DNA of 10,415 nucleotides from JBBRSC01 sp038245795 (GTDB taxonomy: Bacteria > Actinomycetota > Acidimicrobiia > Acidimicrobiales > Microtrichaceae): contig JBBRSC010000108.1 of the NCBI GenBank assembly GCA_038245795.1, positions 1 to 10,415 of the forward strand. Reading direction: 5' to 3'. This document shows positions 1 to 7,102 of this stretch, piece by piece; within the stretch, counting starts at the first letter, position 1, and each line of letters starts with the position of its first letter. The notes beneath the pieces were generated by a model that was not told the DNA's origin, did not search any database, and was given only the letters and a program-made list of their open reading frames with translations. Both the position numbers and the translations under genes were made by a program.

Positions 1-417
1 GTTGATGATGCGCGGTGCATCGGCCGCAAGGATCTTGTCGCGTAGCAGCGTGGTCAGTAGGAAATGTCCGAGATGGTTCACCCCGAACTGGGTCTCGAAG
101 CCTTCAGTTGTCGTCGTGCGCTTGGACAGGACCAACCCCGCGTTGTTGATGAGGACGTCAACGCACGGCAACATCTCGACGAGGTCGTCGGTGGCGGCAC
201 GAATCGAATCGAAGCTGGAGAGATCCAACTCAACGGAATCAACGTTGTCGCTGCCGGAGCGAGCCTTGATCTCGCCGAGGGCATGCTCCGCCTTGGTCGG
301 ATTGCGACACGCAATGACCACGTGGTCGCCTCCACGCGCCAGGGCCACCGCCGTTTCGAGACCGATACCGGTATTCGCCCCGGTGATCACCACGTGTCGT
401 GTCTCGTCGCCGCTCAT
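1..417 (-). CDS. Short-chain dehydrogenase/reductase, N-terminal part (truncated by window edge)
   Basis: The reverse strand reads continuously from an ATG at 417 to the window edge, giving the first 139 residues of a classical SDR oxidoreductase. The Rossmann nucleotide-binding motif TGANTGIG is at residues 12-19. The second strand ends in ACRN (36-39), whose Arg suggests NADP(H) preference. The structural motif NNAG is at 91-94, and FGVNHLGHF (111-119) is typical of the retinol dehydrogenase/WWOX-like subgroup. The catalytic Ser and YxxxK lie beyond the edge, so activity cannot be confirmed here. The substrate is unknown; members of this subgroup reduce or oxidise lipophilic carbonyls and alcohols in the cytoplasm. 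The gene is divergent from the DUF983 gene across 69 bp. No clear Shine-Dalgarno precedes the ATG, so the start rests on the fit to the usual short N-terminus before the first beta strand. Confidence 0.9.
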   Translation of the reverse strand, partial: MSGDETRHVVITGANTGIGLETAVALARGGDHVVIACRNPTKAEHALGEIKARSGSDNVDSVELDLSSFDSIRAATDDLVEMLPCVDVLINNAGLVLSKRTTTTEGFETQFGVNHLGHFLLTTLLRDKILAADAPRIIN

Positions 418-473
418 TGGGGAAGCTTCTCACGGAAGCGCCTCCCCTTGGATCCCCGACGCCCAGGACGTGG

Positions 474-484
474 AAAGGTGGAGG
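474..484 (+). promoter_or_regulatory. Ribosome binding site deciding the DUF983 start
   Basis: The purine-rich AAAGGTGGAGG lies 2 nt before the ATG at 487. The AAAGGTG part has a better spacing (about 6 nt) than the terminal GGAGG. This site favours the ATG at 487 over earlier in-frame starts. Confidence 0.55.
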
Positions 485-486
485 AC

Positions 487-909
487 ATGTCACGCGAAAT
501 CTCGACCACCGACCTGATCGGCGTGAGTCCCGGTCGGATGATCGTCCGCGGGACCTTCCATCGCTGCCCGATCTGCGGTGGCGGCCACATCATCCGCCAA
601 TGGTTCGGAATCGTCGACCGTTGCCCCACCTGCGATCTCGCCTTCGAGCGGATCGAAGGCCATGCCATCGGCTACATCGGCCTGAACACGATCGTCACCT
701 TCTCGACGACCTTCGTGGTGCTCCTGATCGGCACCATCCTGATGGCTCCCGACGTCCGCCCCTGGCCGCTGATCATCGCCGCCATTATTCCGGCAGCGGT
801 GTTCCCCGTGTTCCTCCTGCCATCGTGTCGTCTGGCCTGGACCGCAATCGACCTGGCCATGCGCCCCATCAGTCCCGGCGAAATCGACCCTCGATTCCTC
901 CGGGAGTGA
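487..909 (+). CDS. DUF983 family zinc-ribbon membrane protein
   Basis: This 140-residue protein has a short N-terminus, then two CPxC knuckles (Cys27/Cys30 and Cys46/Cys49) forming a likely zinc ribbon. Two hydrophobic segments follow (about 64-86 and 93-112), then a short polar tail. This order, with a run like RCPICGGGHI before a second CPTC, matches the DUF983 family, whose function is not known. The frame stays open upstream to position 64, but the ATG at 487 is chosen because a purine-rich AAAGGTGGAGG lies just before it and the upstream part is antisense to the dehydrogenase. The zinc-ribbon end probably faces the cytoplasm (inference). The gene ends 9 bp before the converging acyl-CoA ligase gene, with no visible terminator between them. 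Confidence 0.85.
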   Translation: MSREISTTDLIGVSPGRMIVRGTFHRCPICGGGHIIRQWFGIVDRCPTCDLAFERIEGHAIGYIGLNTIVTFSTTFVVLLIGTILMAPDVRPWPLIIAAIIPAAVFPVFLLPSCRLAWTAIDLAMRPISPGEIDPRFLRE

Positions 910-918
910 CGTCGCCCA

Positions 919-2730
919 TCAGTTGTAGAGGGCCTCGATCTCGGCTGCGAAGTGGGCATTCACACCACGACGCTTGAGCTTCGAGGTGGGGGTGAGCAGC
1001 TCCGAATCGGGGAGCCATTCATCACCCAGGACCTTTACCTTCTTGACCCGCTCCGCGTTGTTGAAGGTCGACATGGCCTCGACGAGACCCTTCTCGATCT
1101 CGGCGACGATGACCGGGTCCTCTGCCAATTCGGCCAGCGACTTTCCGGTGATGCCGTGCTGCTCAGCCCACTGTGGCGCCAGCTCGGAATCCAAGACGAC
1201 AAGTGCCGACACGAACGGGCGATTGTCACCAATCGCGGCGGCCTGAGCGATCAACGGGATCGTCTTGAGTGCGGCTTCGAGGTTGGCCGGGCTGATGTTC
1301 TTGCCGCCCGCGGTGATGATCAACTCCTTCTTCCGGTCCACGATCTTGACGAAGCCCTCGGCGTCCATCTCGCCGATGTCGCCCGAGTGAAGCCATCCGT
1401 CGGCATCGAGCGCTTCGGCGGTTTTCTCCGGCTCGTTGAGGTAGCCGACGAACACATTGCCGCCGCGACAACACACCTCGCCATCTTCAGCGATCTTCAC
1501 CTCGACCCCGGGACAAGCAGGCCCAACGAATCCGACCTTCGGCTTCCATGCCGACAGACACATGGGGCCCGAGTTCTCACTCATGCCGTAGACCTCGGTC
1601 AGCGGCACGCCGATCGCTCGGAACCAACGGATCATCTCATTGGGGATCGGGGCAGCGCCCGTAATGGCGATGTCGAGCTCGTCCAGGCCGACGAGCCCGC
1701 GGATGGTGGCGAAGGCAACGCTGTCGAGAAAAGCGTAGGTGTCGAGCTGCTCCTGCGTTGCCGTGCCAGCGACCATTGCTTCAGTGATCGGAATCGCTGC
1801 CTGGACCGCCTCGTCGACTTTCTGCTTCTTCTCCGGGTCAGCGCCAAGGGCCGCCTGGATCCCTGCGTAGATCTTCTCCCACACCCGAGGAACTCCGAAA
1901 AAGACGTTGGGTTTCACCTCACGGGCGTAGGCCGCTATTTGGCCGGGCTCAGGACACGTTGCAATGTCGTAGCCCAGGAACGCTCCGGTGTAGTGGCTGG
2001 TCATTCGCTCCGCGATGTGGGCCATCGGCAGGTACGAAACCACCTTCTTGCCCAAGGTCTCCGGGATGTTCAGCGATTCTTGAAGGCTCTCGACGGTCCA
2101 GCAGACGTTCGAGTGGGTGAGCATGACGCCCTTCGGGTTCCCCGTAGTGCCCGAGGTGTAGATGATGGTGGCGAGGTCATCGGGCTGCGCCGTGCCGGCT
2201 TCCGTTACCAAATCGATACGACCTCCGCTGGTCAGCGTCGACCATTGAACAACATCGGGACCGGCGAGTCCCGCCGGGTCCGACACGATGATCGTGCATT
2301 CGAGCGCCGGTAGTTCGCTGCTGACCTTGAGGAACCGGTCAAGAAAAACCTGGTTCTCGACGACTGCCACCTTGGCTCCGCAGTGGCCGGCAAGGTACGC
2401 AATCTGTTCGGGCGATGACGAGTTGTAGATCGACACGGGCGTTGCGCCGCAGAACAGCACGGCCATGTCGATCACGTGGAACTCGGGGATGTTGCGCATC
2501 ATCATCACCACGCGATCGCCGCGGCCAACGCCGAGGTCTTTGAGTCCCTTCGCCACCGCCGCGACCTCGTGGGCGTATCGCTCATAGGTCCATAGGTTCC
2601 AGGACCCGTCTTCGTTCATCGAACGGAGCGCCACGAGGTCGCCGTGTGCCGCGACCGTCCGAAGGAACTCGGTACACACGTTTCGACCCTTGATCCGTGC
2701 GTTGATTTCCTCGTTGGTCGTGGCGCTCAT
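919..2730 (-). CDS. Long-chain fatty-acid--CoA ligase (AMP-forming, FadD15-like)
   Basis: This 603-residue enzyme of the ANL adenylating superfamily activates a fatty acid with ATP to an acyl-adenylate, then forms acyl-CoA. The phosphate-binding motif YTSGTTGNPKG is at 191-201, YGMSENSG at 381-388, and GWLHSGD at 445-451 with the ribose-binding Asp451. The hinge motif DRKKE is at 465-469, and Lys584 in PTSKLKR is the likely catalytic lysine of the C-terminal lid. The long insertion between motifs (about 290-340) and the total length match the long-chain acyl-CoA synthetases of the actinobacterial FadD15 group rather than the shorter medium-chain or 4-coumarate enzymes. All core motifs are intact. 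The ATG at 2730 is preceded by GAAGGGGA. The gene is transcribed alone, divergently from the lipoprotein-kinase unit. Chain-length preference cannot be read from sequence. The product probably supplies acyl-CoA for lipid synthesis or beta-oxidation. Confidence 0.93.
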   Translation of the reverse strand: MSATTNEEINARIKGRNVCTEFLRTVAAHGDLVALRSMNEDGSWNLWTYERYAHEVAAVAKGLKDLGVGRGDRVVMMMRNIPEFHVIDMAVLFCGATPVSIYNSSSPEQIAYLAGHCGAKVAVVENQVFLDRFLKVSSELPALECTIIVSDPAGLAGPDVVQWSTLTSGGRIDLVTEAGTAQPDDLATIIYTSGTTGNPKGVMLTHSNVCWTVESLQESLNIPETLGKKVVSYLPMAHIAERMTSHYTGAFLGYDIATCPEPGQIAAYAREVKPNVFFGVPRVWEKIYAGIQAALGADPEKKQKVDEAVQAAIPITEAMVAGTATQEQLDTYAFLDSVAFATIRGLVGLDELDIAITGAAPIPNEMIRWFRAIGVPLTEVYGMSENSGPMCLSAWKPKVGFVGPACPGVEVKIAEDGEVCCRGGNVFVGYLNEPEKTAEALDADGWLHSGDIGEMDAEGFVKIVDRKKELIITAGGKNISPANLEAALKTIPLIAQAAAIGDNRPFVSALVVLDSELAPQWAEQHGITGKSLAELAEDPVIVAEIEKGLVEAMSTFNNAERVKKVKVLGDEWLPDSELLTPTSKLKRRGVNAHFAAEIEALYN

Positions 2731-2734
2731 GTTG

Positions 2735-2742
2735 TCCCCTTC
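2735..2742 (-). promoter_or_regulatory. Ribosome binding site of the acyl-CoA ligase
   Basis: On the reverse strand GAAGGGGA stands 4 nt before the ATG at 2730. It is a purine-rich Shine-Dalgarno-like site and supports this start. Confidence 0.55.
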
Positions 2743-2751
2743 GCGGACGCA

Positions 2752-2765
2752 GTGACCCTCGTCAC
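2752..2765. promoter_or_regulatory. Inverted repeat GTGAC-N4-GTCAC, possible operator
   Basis: Perfect 5-bp arms are separated by 4 bp (CCTC). The repeat lies between the candidate -10 box and the ribosome binding site of the acyl-CoA ligase, where a bound repressor could block transcription. No regulator gene is adjacent, and the arms are short enough to occur by chance. Confidence 0.3.
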
Positions 2766-2781
2766 AGCAATATGGATCCGA

Positions 2782-2809
2782 ATATTACCTACGTCGATCA
2801 TCTGATCAA
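2782..2809 (-). promoter_or_regulatory. Candidate sigma-70-type promoter of the acyl-CoA ligase
   Basis: Reading the reverse strand, TTGATC (2809-2804) is followed by a 16-bp spacer and TAATAT (2787-2782), a good match to TTGACA/TATAAT in an otherwise GC-rich gap. Transcription would start near 2775, leaving a leader of about 45 nt that contains the GTGAC/GTCAC repeat at 2752-2765. Judged by eye only. Confidence 0.5.
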
Positions 2810-2852
2810 CTGGCAGCCTGCTTGGGGTGTGGTTCTCGGACGTTTCAGCCCG

Positions 2853-2858
2853 TACGAT
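2853..2858 (+). promoter_or_regulatory. Candidate -10 box for the lipoprotein-kinase unit
   Basis: TACGAT fits TANNNT and would place the transcript start near 2865, about 26 nt before the ATG at 2891. The -35 region is poor (TGGTTC at 17-bp spacing), so this is a weak call. Confidence 0.25.
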
Positions 2859-2890
2859 CTCGAAGGGCGAATGGACGGAGCGGGAGATCC

Positions 2891-3952
2891 ATGGCTCGGC
2901 GCGGGCACACACGCTATGGACAGGTGCGGCAGCGCTGGAACGGTCGCGGGGTCGCTCAGGTCGCACTGTGGCTGTTGCTGGCCTGCATGGCGTTGGGTGC
3001 CTGCTCGGAGGATGCCGATGTCTCGACGAGGTCCGAGCAACGAATCCCTCGCGGCTCCTTGGTCGATCTCACAACAACCACCGCGGTTGGAGGTCAGGGC
3101 AACTCGACGACCACCACGACTCCGCTGGGGTCCGAGCAGCTGCCGGCGTCGACCGACGATCCAAGGATCGATCCCGCTGCGTCGGGGGTCGCTGGCGGCA
3201 ACCCGTTCGGTGCCAGTCAAGGGTCGTCGCCAAACCCCACAGCCACGGAACCAGCAATGGGTGCCGGCGCAGTCGATCCCGGGATCGGCCCGCGGCCGAC
3301 GCCGAATCGCCCGTCAGGAGGGGCTGCCTCACCGTCTGGCTCAGGCACCCCGCTCTCACCGAGCACCTCGACGCCGAACACGGTTTCTCCAACAACAACC
3401 ACGCCCCCGTCATTCGACCCGCGAGGGAAACCACAGATCTACAACATCGTCGTCGTTCCGGACACCACCGGCTTCACGGTGACCTATTCGATCCAATGGG
3501 GCAACGGCGGAGCTGGGACGTGCATCAATGCGTTGTGGGGCACCGTGTGTGGTTGGTTCCGCGTGCCGCTGGTGGGGACTGCGTCGGGGTCATCAGCCAC
3601 CATCCAGTTCAGCGTCGCGAACAGCATCGGCGATACACCCGGCCAGGTGACGGGTAGGAGCCTGCCGTTCTGCGCCGGTGGATGCGAATTCGCATACGTG
3701 ACCAGCGTCCCCGCCTTCGTCGCCCCAAGTTGGACGTCAACACAGAACGGAGTGGTCAGCGGCGTCGTCACCATCGTCTGCCAGACCAACGGGTCGGCAT
3801 ATCCGTGGGACGGTTGGAACCTCAACGGGATCCAGGGCATTGGCACCACCTACAACAAACTCATCGATGGACGCTACGTCCCCCACCGATGGTCCACCGT
3901 GAACTTCCATGAGTGGCAAGACGGATTCGACGACAGAATTCCTCGATGCTGA
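2891..3952 (+). CDS. Lipoprotein with Thr/Ser/Pro-rich linker and unknown six-cysteine domain
   Basis: This 353-residue protein is not recognised as a known family. It begins with a basic region (residues 1-20) and a hydrophobic core (21-34), then the lipobox LGAC with Cys38 as the lipidated residue, so it is probably anchored to the outer face of the membrane. Residues about 60-178 are rich in Thr, Ser, Pro and Gly (runs such as TTTT and STTTTTP), a flexible and possibly glycosylated linker. Residues 183-353 look like a beta-rich globular domain with six cysteines (211, 220, 261, 265, 297 and the last residue, 353), an even number suited to disulfides. The ATG at 2891 is preferred because GGGAG lies 4 nt upstream and the signal peptide then has normal length; an in-frame TTG at 2822 would add 23 residues. 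The 3' end overlaps the downstream kinase by 7 nt, so the two products probably work together, perhaps as ligand sensor and kinase (inference). Confidence 0.8.
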   Translation: MARRGHTRYGQVRQRWNGRGVAQVALWLLLACMALGACSEDADVSTRSEQRIPRGSLVDLTTTTAVGGQGNSTTTTTPLGSEQLPASTDDPRIDPAASGVAGGNPFGASQGSSPNPTATEPAMGAGAVDPGIGPRPTPNRPSGGAASPSGSGTPLSPSTSTPNTVSPTTTTPPSFDPRGKPQIYNIVVVPDTTGFTVTYSIQWGNGGAGTCINALWGTVCGWFRVPLVGTASGSSATIQFSVANSIGDTPGQVTGRSLPFCAGGCEFAYVTSVPAFVAPSWTSTQNGVVSGVVTIVCQTNGSAYPWDGWNLNGIQGIGTTYNKLIDGRYVPHRWSTVNFHEWQDGFDDRIPRC

Positions 3953-5700
3953 CCGTCGATGATGCGCCCGGTGAGCTCCCCGAGATCGACGGGTTCGGGG
4001 ATCTCGAACCGATCGGCCAGGGCGCCTTCGCCACGGTGTACCGGGCCATCCAGCTCGACCTCGATCGGCCGGTCGCCATCAAGGTCCTGGCGATCACGCC
4101 CGGCGTCGATCAGCGTCGCCTCCAACGACAGTTCGACATTGAACGCCGCACCCTCGGTCGACTCAGCGGGGTACCCGGGGTCGTCGACGTTCATCTCACC
4201 ACGTTCACCCGCGCTGGTCTTCCCGCCATCGTCATGGAGTTGATGGAGATGTCCCTGGCGACCCGCCTCCGTCGCGACGGCCCGGTTGCAGGTCAGGAGG
4301 CGATCCAGGCAGGCATCCGATTATCGCGGGCGCTCTCGATCGCTCATCGCCGCGGCGTCTTCCATCGCGACATCAAGCCTTCGAACATCCTGCAGGCGAC
4401 CGACGGCCGGGTTGCGTTGGCCGATTTTGGTATCGCCGCCGTGCAGCTCAACGCCGGTACTCCGGTCGATGCTGGAACCGGATCCCCAGAGCACTCGGCA
4501 CCGGAACGACTCGTGCCAACGGGTCGGCCCATCGAGTTGGGGCGATCAGACGTGTACTCGCTCGCCTCCACCCTCTATCAACTCATCGTGGGTCGCGCTC
4601 CGTTCGGAAGCCGACACGATGGCGGCATCGATGCGCTCATCGTCCGCGTGAGCAGCGATCCAGTCCACCAGTTCGCGAGGCCCGATCTCCCACCGCCGCT
4701 CATGGGGATGCTCGCAAGGGCTCTCGCCAAAGATCCTCAGTTGCGATACGCGTCGGCTGCCGAATTCGCCAGCGCGCTGGAATCCCTCATACCGGGTTCG
4801 ATCAGCCCCGCTCGCGCTGTCACGCTGATGGCCCCCCACGACCCGGTGATGTCCGGTGTGAGCGTCGACTCGATGTCCGATCCCGAGTCGACGACGGACC
4901 CCGAGTCCACATCCGGCCCGAACGGGTTCCTCCAGGGCGGAACGTTCCCGACACCGCTCGTCCGCCAGGCGAGATCTCATGCCGACGATGCGTGTGATCC
5001 CCTGTCGACGATCTCCCCATCGGAGGTGTTGTCGCCACCACTGCCAGCAATTCGCACTGCAGCGGATCCCATCGATGACGAGGTCACCATCGCACCGACC
5101 GATGCCCCCCGGGTCGGCCCGATCGTCGACGCGCTCCGCGATGATGACGATCGTCACCGACGACACCGCCGACGTGCCGTGGTCATCTCAATCGTCTCGC
5201 TGGCCATCGCCGCGGGCCTTGCGATCGGCGTCTGGACACGGGTCCGATCCGAATCTGTCATCGCCCGCGGTCCGCTTGATATTCAGACCAGTGCCGATGT
5301 CGACCGACTCGCCGCCGAGCAGATCGGGCCGATCACTGCGGCATTGAGCCACGATTCCAAGGGGTTCAACTTGTCGTTCGCGGTGCCGACCGCCCAGGCA
5401 GCAGCCGCTCCGAGGGTTGCCGCCGCCGCCGCCAGAATCACGTCGTCGGCGGGCGGCAGCCAACTCGTCGATTTCGACGATGGCAACCGACGGATTCGCA
5501 CCGAGATCACCGGCCTCCAAGTCATCGATGTGGGCCGGGGTGCCGCGCCGTTCACCTTGGCTGATCGCTACTGCATGTCCGTGACCGTGGTTGTGCAAAC
5601 CGGAACCGACGCTCGAAGCGACGACGAGACCACCTTCGGCAAGGTGGGGAGCAACGAAGTCTGCGCCATGGGCGACGGTTCACCAGCGGTCGGCGGATGA
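3946..5700 (+). CDS. Transmembrane Ser/Thr protein kinase (Hanks/PknB-type)
   Basis: This 584-residue kinase phosphorylates proteins on Ser/Thr. The glycine loop GQGAFATVY is at 24-32, and VAIK gives the ATP-binding Lys46. Glu66 is the probable helix-C partner. The catalytic loop HRDIKPSN is at 140-147, DFG at 160-162 and APE at 185-187, so all core catalytic residues are present and it is an RD kinase. The kinase domain ends near residue 285. A Ser/Thr/Pro/Asp-rich cytoplasmic segment (about 290-400) includes DPESTT followed by DPESTS (312-323). A basic stop (RHRRHRRR) precedes one membrane helix at 411-430. The remaining 154 residues are outside the cell, with two cysteines near the end, and contain no PASTA repeats. 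The ATG at 3946 overlaps the lipoprotein stop (ATGCTGA), suggesting translational coupling; an in-frame GTG at 3913 lies inside the lipoprotein gene and has no better ribosome site. The ligand and substrates are unknown. Confidence 0.92.
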   Translation: MLTVDDAPGELPEIDGFGDLEPIGQGAFATVYRAIQLDLDRPVAIKVLAITPGVDQRRLQRQFDIERRTLGRLSGVPGVVDVHLTTFTRAGLPAIVMELMEMSLATRLRRDGPVAGQEAIQAGIRLSRALSIAHRRGVFHRDIKPSNILQATDGRVALADFGIAAVQLNAGTPVDAGTGSPEHSAPERLVPTGRPIELGRSDVYSLASTLYQLIVGRAPFGSRHDGGIDALIVRVSSDPVHQFARPDLPPPLMGMLARALAKDPQLRYASAAEFASALESLIPGSISPARAVTLMAPHDPVMSGVSVDSMSDPESTTDPESTSGPNGFLQGGTFPTPLVRQARSHADDACDPLSTISPSEVLSPPLPAIRTAADPIDDEVTIAPTDAPRVGPIVDALRDDDDRHRRHRRRAVVISIVSLAIAAGLAIGVWTRVRSESVIARGPLDIQTSADVDRLAAEQIGPITAALSHDSKGFNLSFAVPTAQAAAAPRVAAAAARITSSAGGSQLVDFDDGNRRIRTEITGLQVIDVGRGAAPFTLADRYCMSVTVVVQTGTDARSDDETTFGKVGSNEVCAMGDGSPAVGG

Positions 5701-5766
5701 CCCCTGCCCAGAGGCTCGAGCGGCACGTCGGCCGGGTGTCGCGACGCACAGCGACAACCTGTCGTA

Positions 5767-5796
5767 TTGACCAGCGCTGAACCGAGTCGGCAGACT
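5767..5796 (+). promoter_or_regulatory. Candidate promoter of the thiolase gene
   Basis: TTGACC (5767-5772) and CAGACT (5791-5796) are separated by 18 bp and resemble -35 and -10 elements. A second TTGACC occurs 31 bp downstream (5798-5803). Transcription would start near 5803, about 73 nt before the ATG. The -10 match is only moderate. Confidence 0.3.
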
Positions 5797-5803
5797 CTTG
5801 ACC

Positions 5804-5811
5804 GACCGGTC
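5804..5811. promoter_or_regulatory. Palindrome GACCGGTC, possible repressor half-operator
   Basis: This perfect 8-bp palindrome lies just after the candidate thiolase promoter, with GACC also repeated 4 bp upstream (5800-5803). TetR-type regulators of acyl-CoA metabolism often use operators rich in ACCG/CGGT, so the position is suggestive. Symmetry does not extend beyond 8 bp. Confidence 0.25.
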
Positions 5812-5863
5812 TAGTTCTCACGGACAGGCCAGGACACGACCAGGTCGGAACCTCCGACCATAC

Positions 5864-5870
5864 GAAGGAG
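5864..5870 (+). promoter_or_regulatory. Strong ribosome binding site of the thiolase
   Basis: GAAGGAG lies 5 nt before the ATG at 5876. It is the clearest Shine-Dalgarno in the window and fixes the start over an in-frame ATG at 5798. Confidence 0.8.
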
Positions 5871-5875
5871 TTTCC

Positions 5876-7087
5876 ATGCCTACTGCAGTCATCGTCGACG
5901 CCGTCCGTACCGCCGGAGGCAAGCGCAATGGCGGGCTCGCCGGCTGGCACCCAGCCGATCTCGCCGCCGAGGTCCTCAAGGCCCTCGTCACCCGTAACGA
6001 TCTCGACCCGGGCCTGATCGACGACGTCATCATGGGCTGCGTCATGCAGACCGGCGCACAGTCGCTCAACGTCGGCCGTAACGCCGTGCTCGGCGCCGGG
6101 TTCCCTGAAACCGTGCCCGCCACCACCATCGATCGCCAGTGCGGCTCATCGCAGCAGTCCGCTCACTTCGCTGCACAAGGTGTTATCGCTGGCGCCTACG
6201 ACATCGTCGTGGCCGCTGGCGTCGAGGTCATGAGCCTCGTCCCCATGGGTGGTTCGATCGGCTCCGGGATGGGCTTTCCCTTCGGTGAGGCCGCCATGTC
6301 CCGCTACGCCGATGTCGAACTGATGGAGGGTCACAAGGGTCTCGTCGGCCAGGGCATCTCGGCTGAGATCATCGCCCGGCGGTGGAACCTCACTCGCGAC
6401 GATCTCGATGCGTTCGGAGCGCAGTCGCAGGCACGCGCGCTCACTGCCACCGAGGAAGGTCGTTTCGACAACGAGATCATCCCGGTGGTCTCGAAGATCC
6501 GCGACAAGGAGTCCGGCGAGGTCAAGGTCCTCGACACGATGGTCGCCCGAGACGAAGGCATCCGGCCCGGCACCACCGCTGAGACGCTCGGTAACCTCAA
6601 GCCCGCATTCCTTCCCGACGGCATGGTGACCGCTGGTAACTCCAGCCAGATCACCGACGGTGCGTCGGCCATGTTGATCATGAGCGAAGAGAAGGCCGCT
6701 GAGCTGGGCCTCACACCCCGCGCCCGGTTCCACACTTTCGCCCTGGCTGGAGTGGATCCCGTCACGATGCTGACGGGCCCCATTCCCTCGACTGCCAAGG
6801 CGCTCGCCAAGTCCGGCCTGTCGATGGACGACATCGATCTCTTCGAGGTCAACGAGGCGTTCGCATCGGTCGTGCTGTCATGGCAGAAGGAACACAACGC
6901 TGACATGTCCAAGGTCAACGTCAACGGCGGCGCCATCGCCCTCGGCCATCCGCTCGGCTGTTCCGGCACGAAGCTGATGGCGACACTGTTGAACGAACTC
7001 GAACGCACCGGAGGCCGCTACGGCCTGCAGACGATGTGTGAGGGCGGCGGCATGGCCAACGCCACGATCATCGAACGCCTCGGCTGA
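5876..7087 (+). CDS. Acetyl-CoA acetyltransferase / 3-ketoacyl-CoA thiolase
   Basis: This 403-residue protein is of typical length for the thiolase family. The nucleophile Cys89 is in DRQCGSSQQ, the active-site His358 in ALGHPLGCSG and the second acid/base Cys388 in MCEGGG, so the catalytic set is complete. It cleaves 3-ketoacyl-CoA with CoA to give acetyl-CoA and a shortened acyl-CoA, or condenses two acetyl-CoA in reverse. The N-terminal KRNG and the GCVMQTG...NVGRN stretch resemble actinobacterial degradative thiolases of the FadA5/FadA6 type, so a beta-oxidation or sterol/isoprenoid-side-chain role is possible, but the substrate cannot be decided by eye. No partner beta-oxidation gene (hydratase, 3-hydroxyacyl-CoA dehydrogenase, acyl-CoA dehydrogenase) is adjacent. 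It appears to be a single-gene unit with its own promoter candidate and a strong terminator; the acyl-CoA ligase is 3 kb away on the other strand. Confidence 0.95.
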   Translation: MPTAVIVDAVRTAGGKRNGGLAGWHPADLAAEVLKALVTRNDLDPGLIDDVIMGCVMQTGAQSLNVGRNAVLGAGFPETVPATTIDRQCGSSQQSAHFAAQGVIAGAYDIVVAAGVEVMSLVPMGGSIGSGMGFPFGEAAMSRYADVELMEGHKGLVGQGISAEIIARRWNLTRDDLDAFGAQSQARALTATEEGRFDNEIIPVVSKIRDKESGEVKVLDTMVARDEGIRPGTTAETLGNLKPAFLPDGMVTAGNSSQITDGASAMLIMSEEKAAELGLTPRARFHTFALAGVDPVTMLTGPIPSTAKALAKSGLSMDDIDLFEVNEAFASVVLSWQKEHNADMSKVNVNGGAIALGHPLGCSGTKLMATLLNELERTGGRYGLQTMCEGGGMANATIIERLG

Positions 7088-7102
7088 CAACCCCCGTTCC
7101 AT

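Noticed and set aside
422..429. Palindrome GAAGCTTC in the SDR/DUF983 gap as an operator
   Set aside because: Eight symmetric bases only, no extended arms, and no promoter element placed to use it.
64..486. Upstream in-frame extension of the DUF983 gene
   Set aside because: It runs antisense through the conserved dehydrogenase coding region, and the ATG at 487 has a purine-rich ribosome site and gives the usual family length.
952..2313. Long open frame (453 codons) on the plus strand inside the acyl-CoA ligase gene
   Set aside because: It is antisense to a gene with all ANL enzyme motifs intact. Its translation has no recognisable domain and the Arg/Gly/Asp-rich look of a shadow frame in high-GC DNA.
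2822..2890. TTG start extending the lipoprotein by 23 residues
   Set aside because: It would put a long basic stretch before the signal peptide; the ATG at 2891 has a ribosome site and a normal signal length.
3913..3945. GTG start extending the kinase by 11 residues
   Set aside because: No better ribosome site; the ATG at 3946 overlaps the upstream stop in a typical coupling arrangement and leaves enough residues before the glycine loop.
5737..5756. Hairpin TGTCGC/GCGACA after the kinase as a terminator
   Set aside because: Only 6 bp with an 8-nt loop and no T-run; expected by chance in GC-rich DNA.
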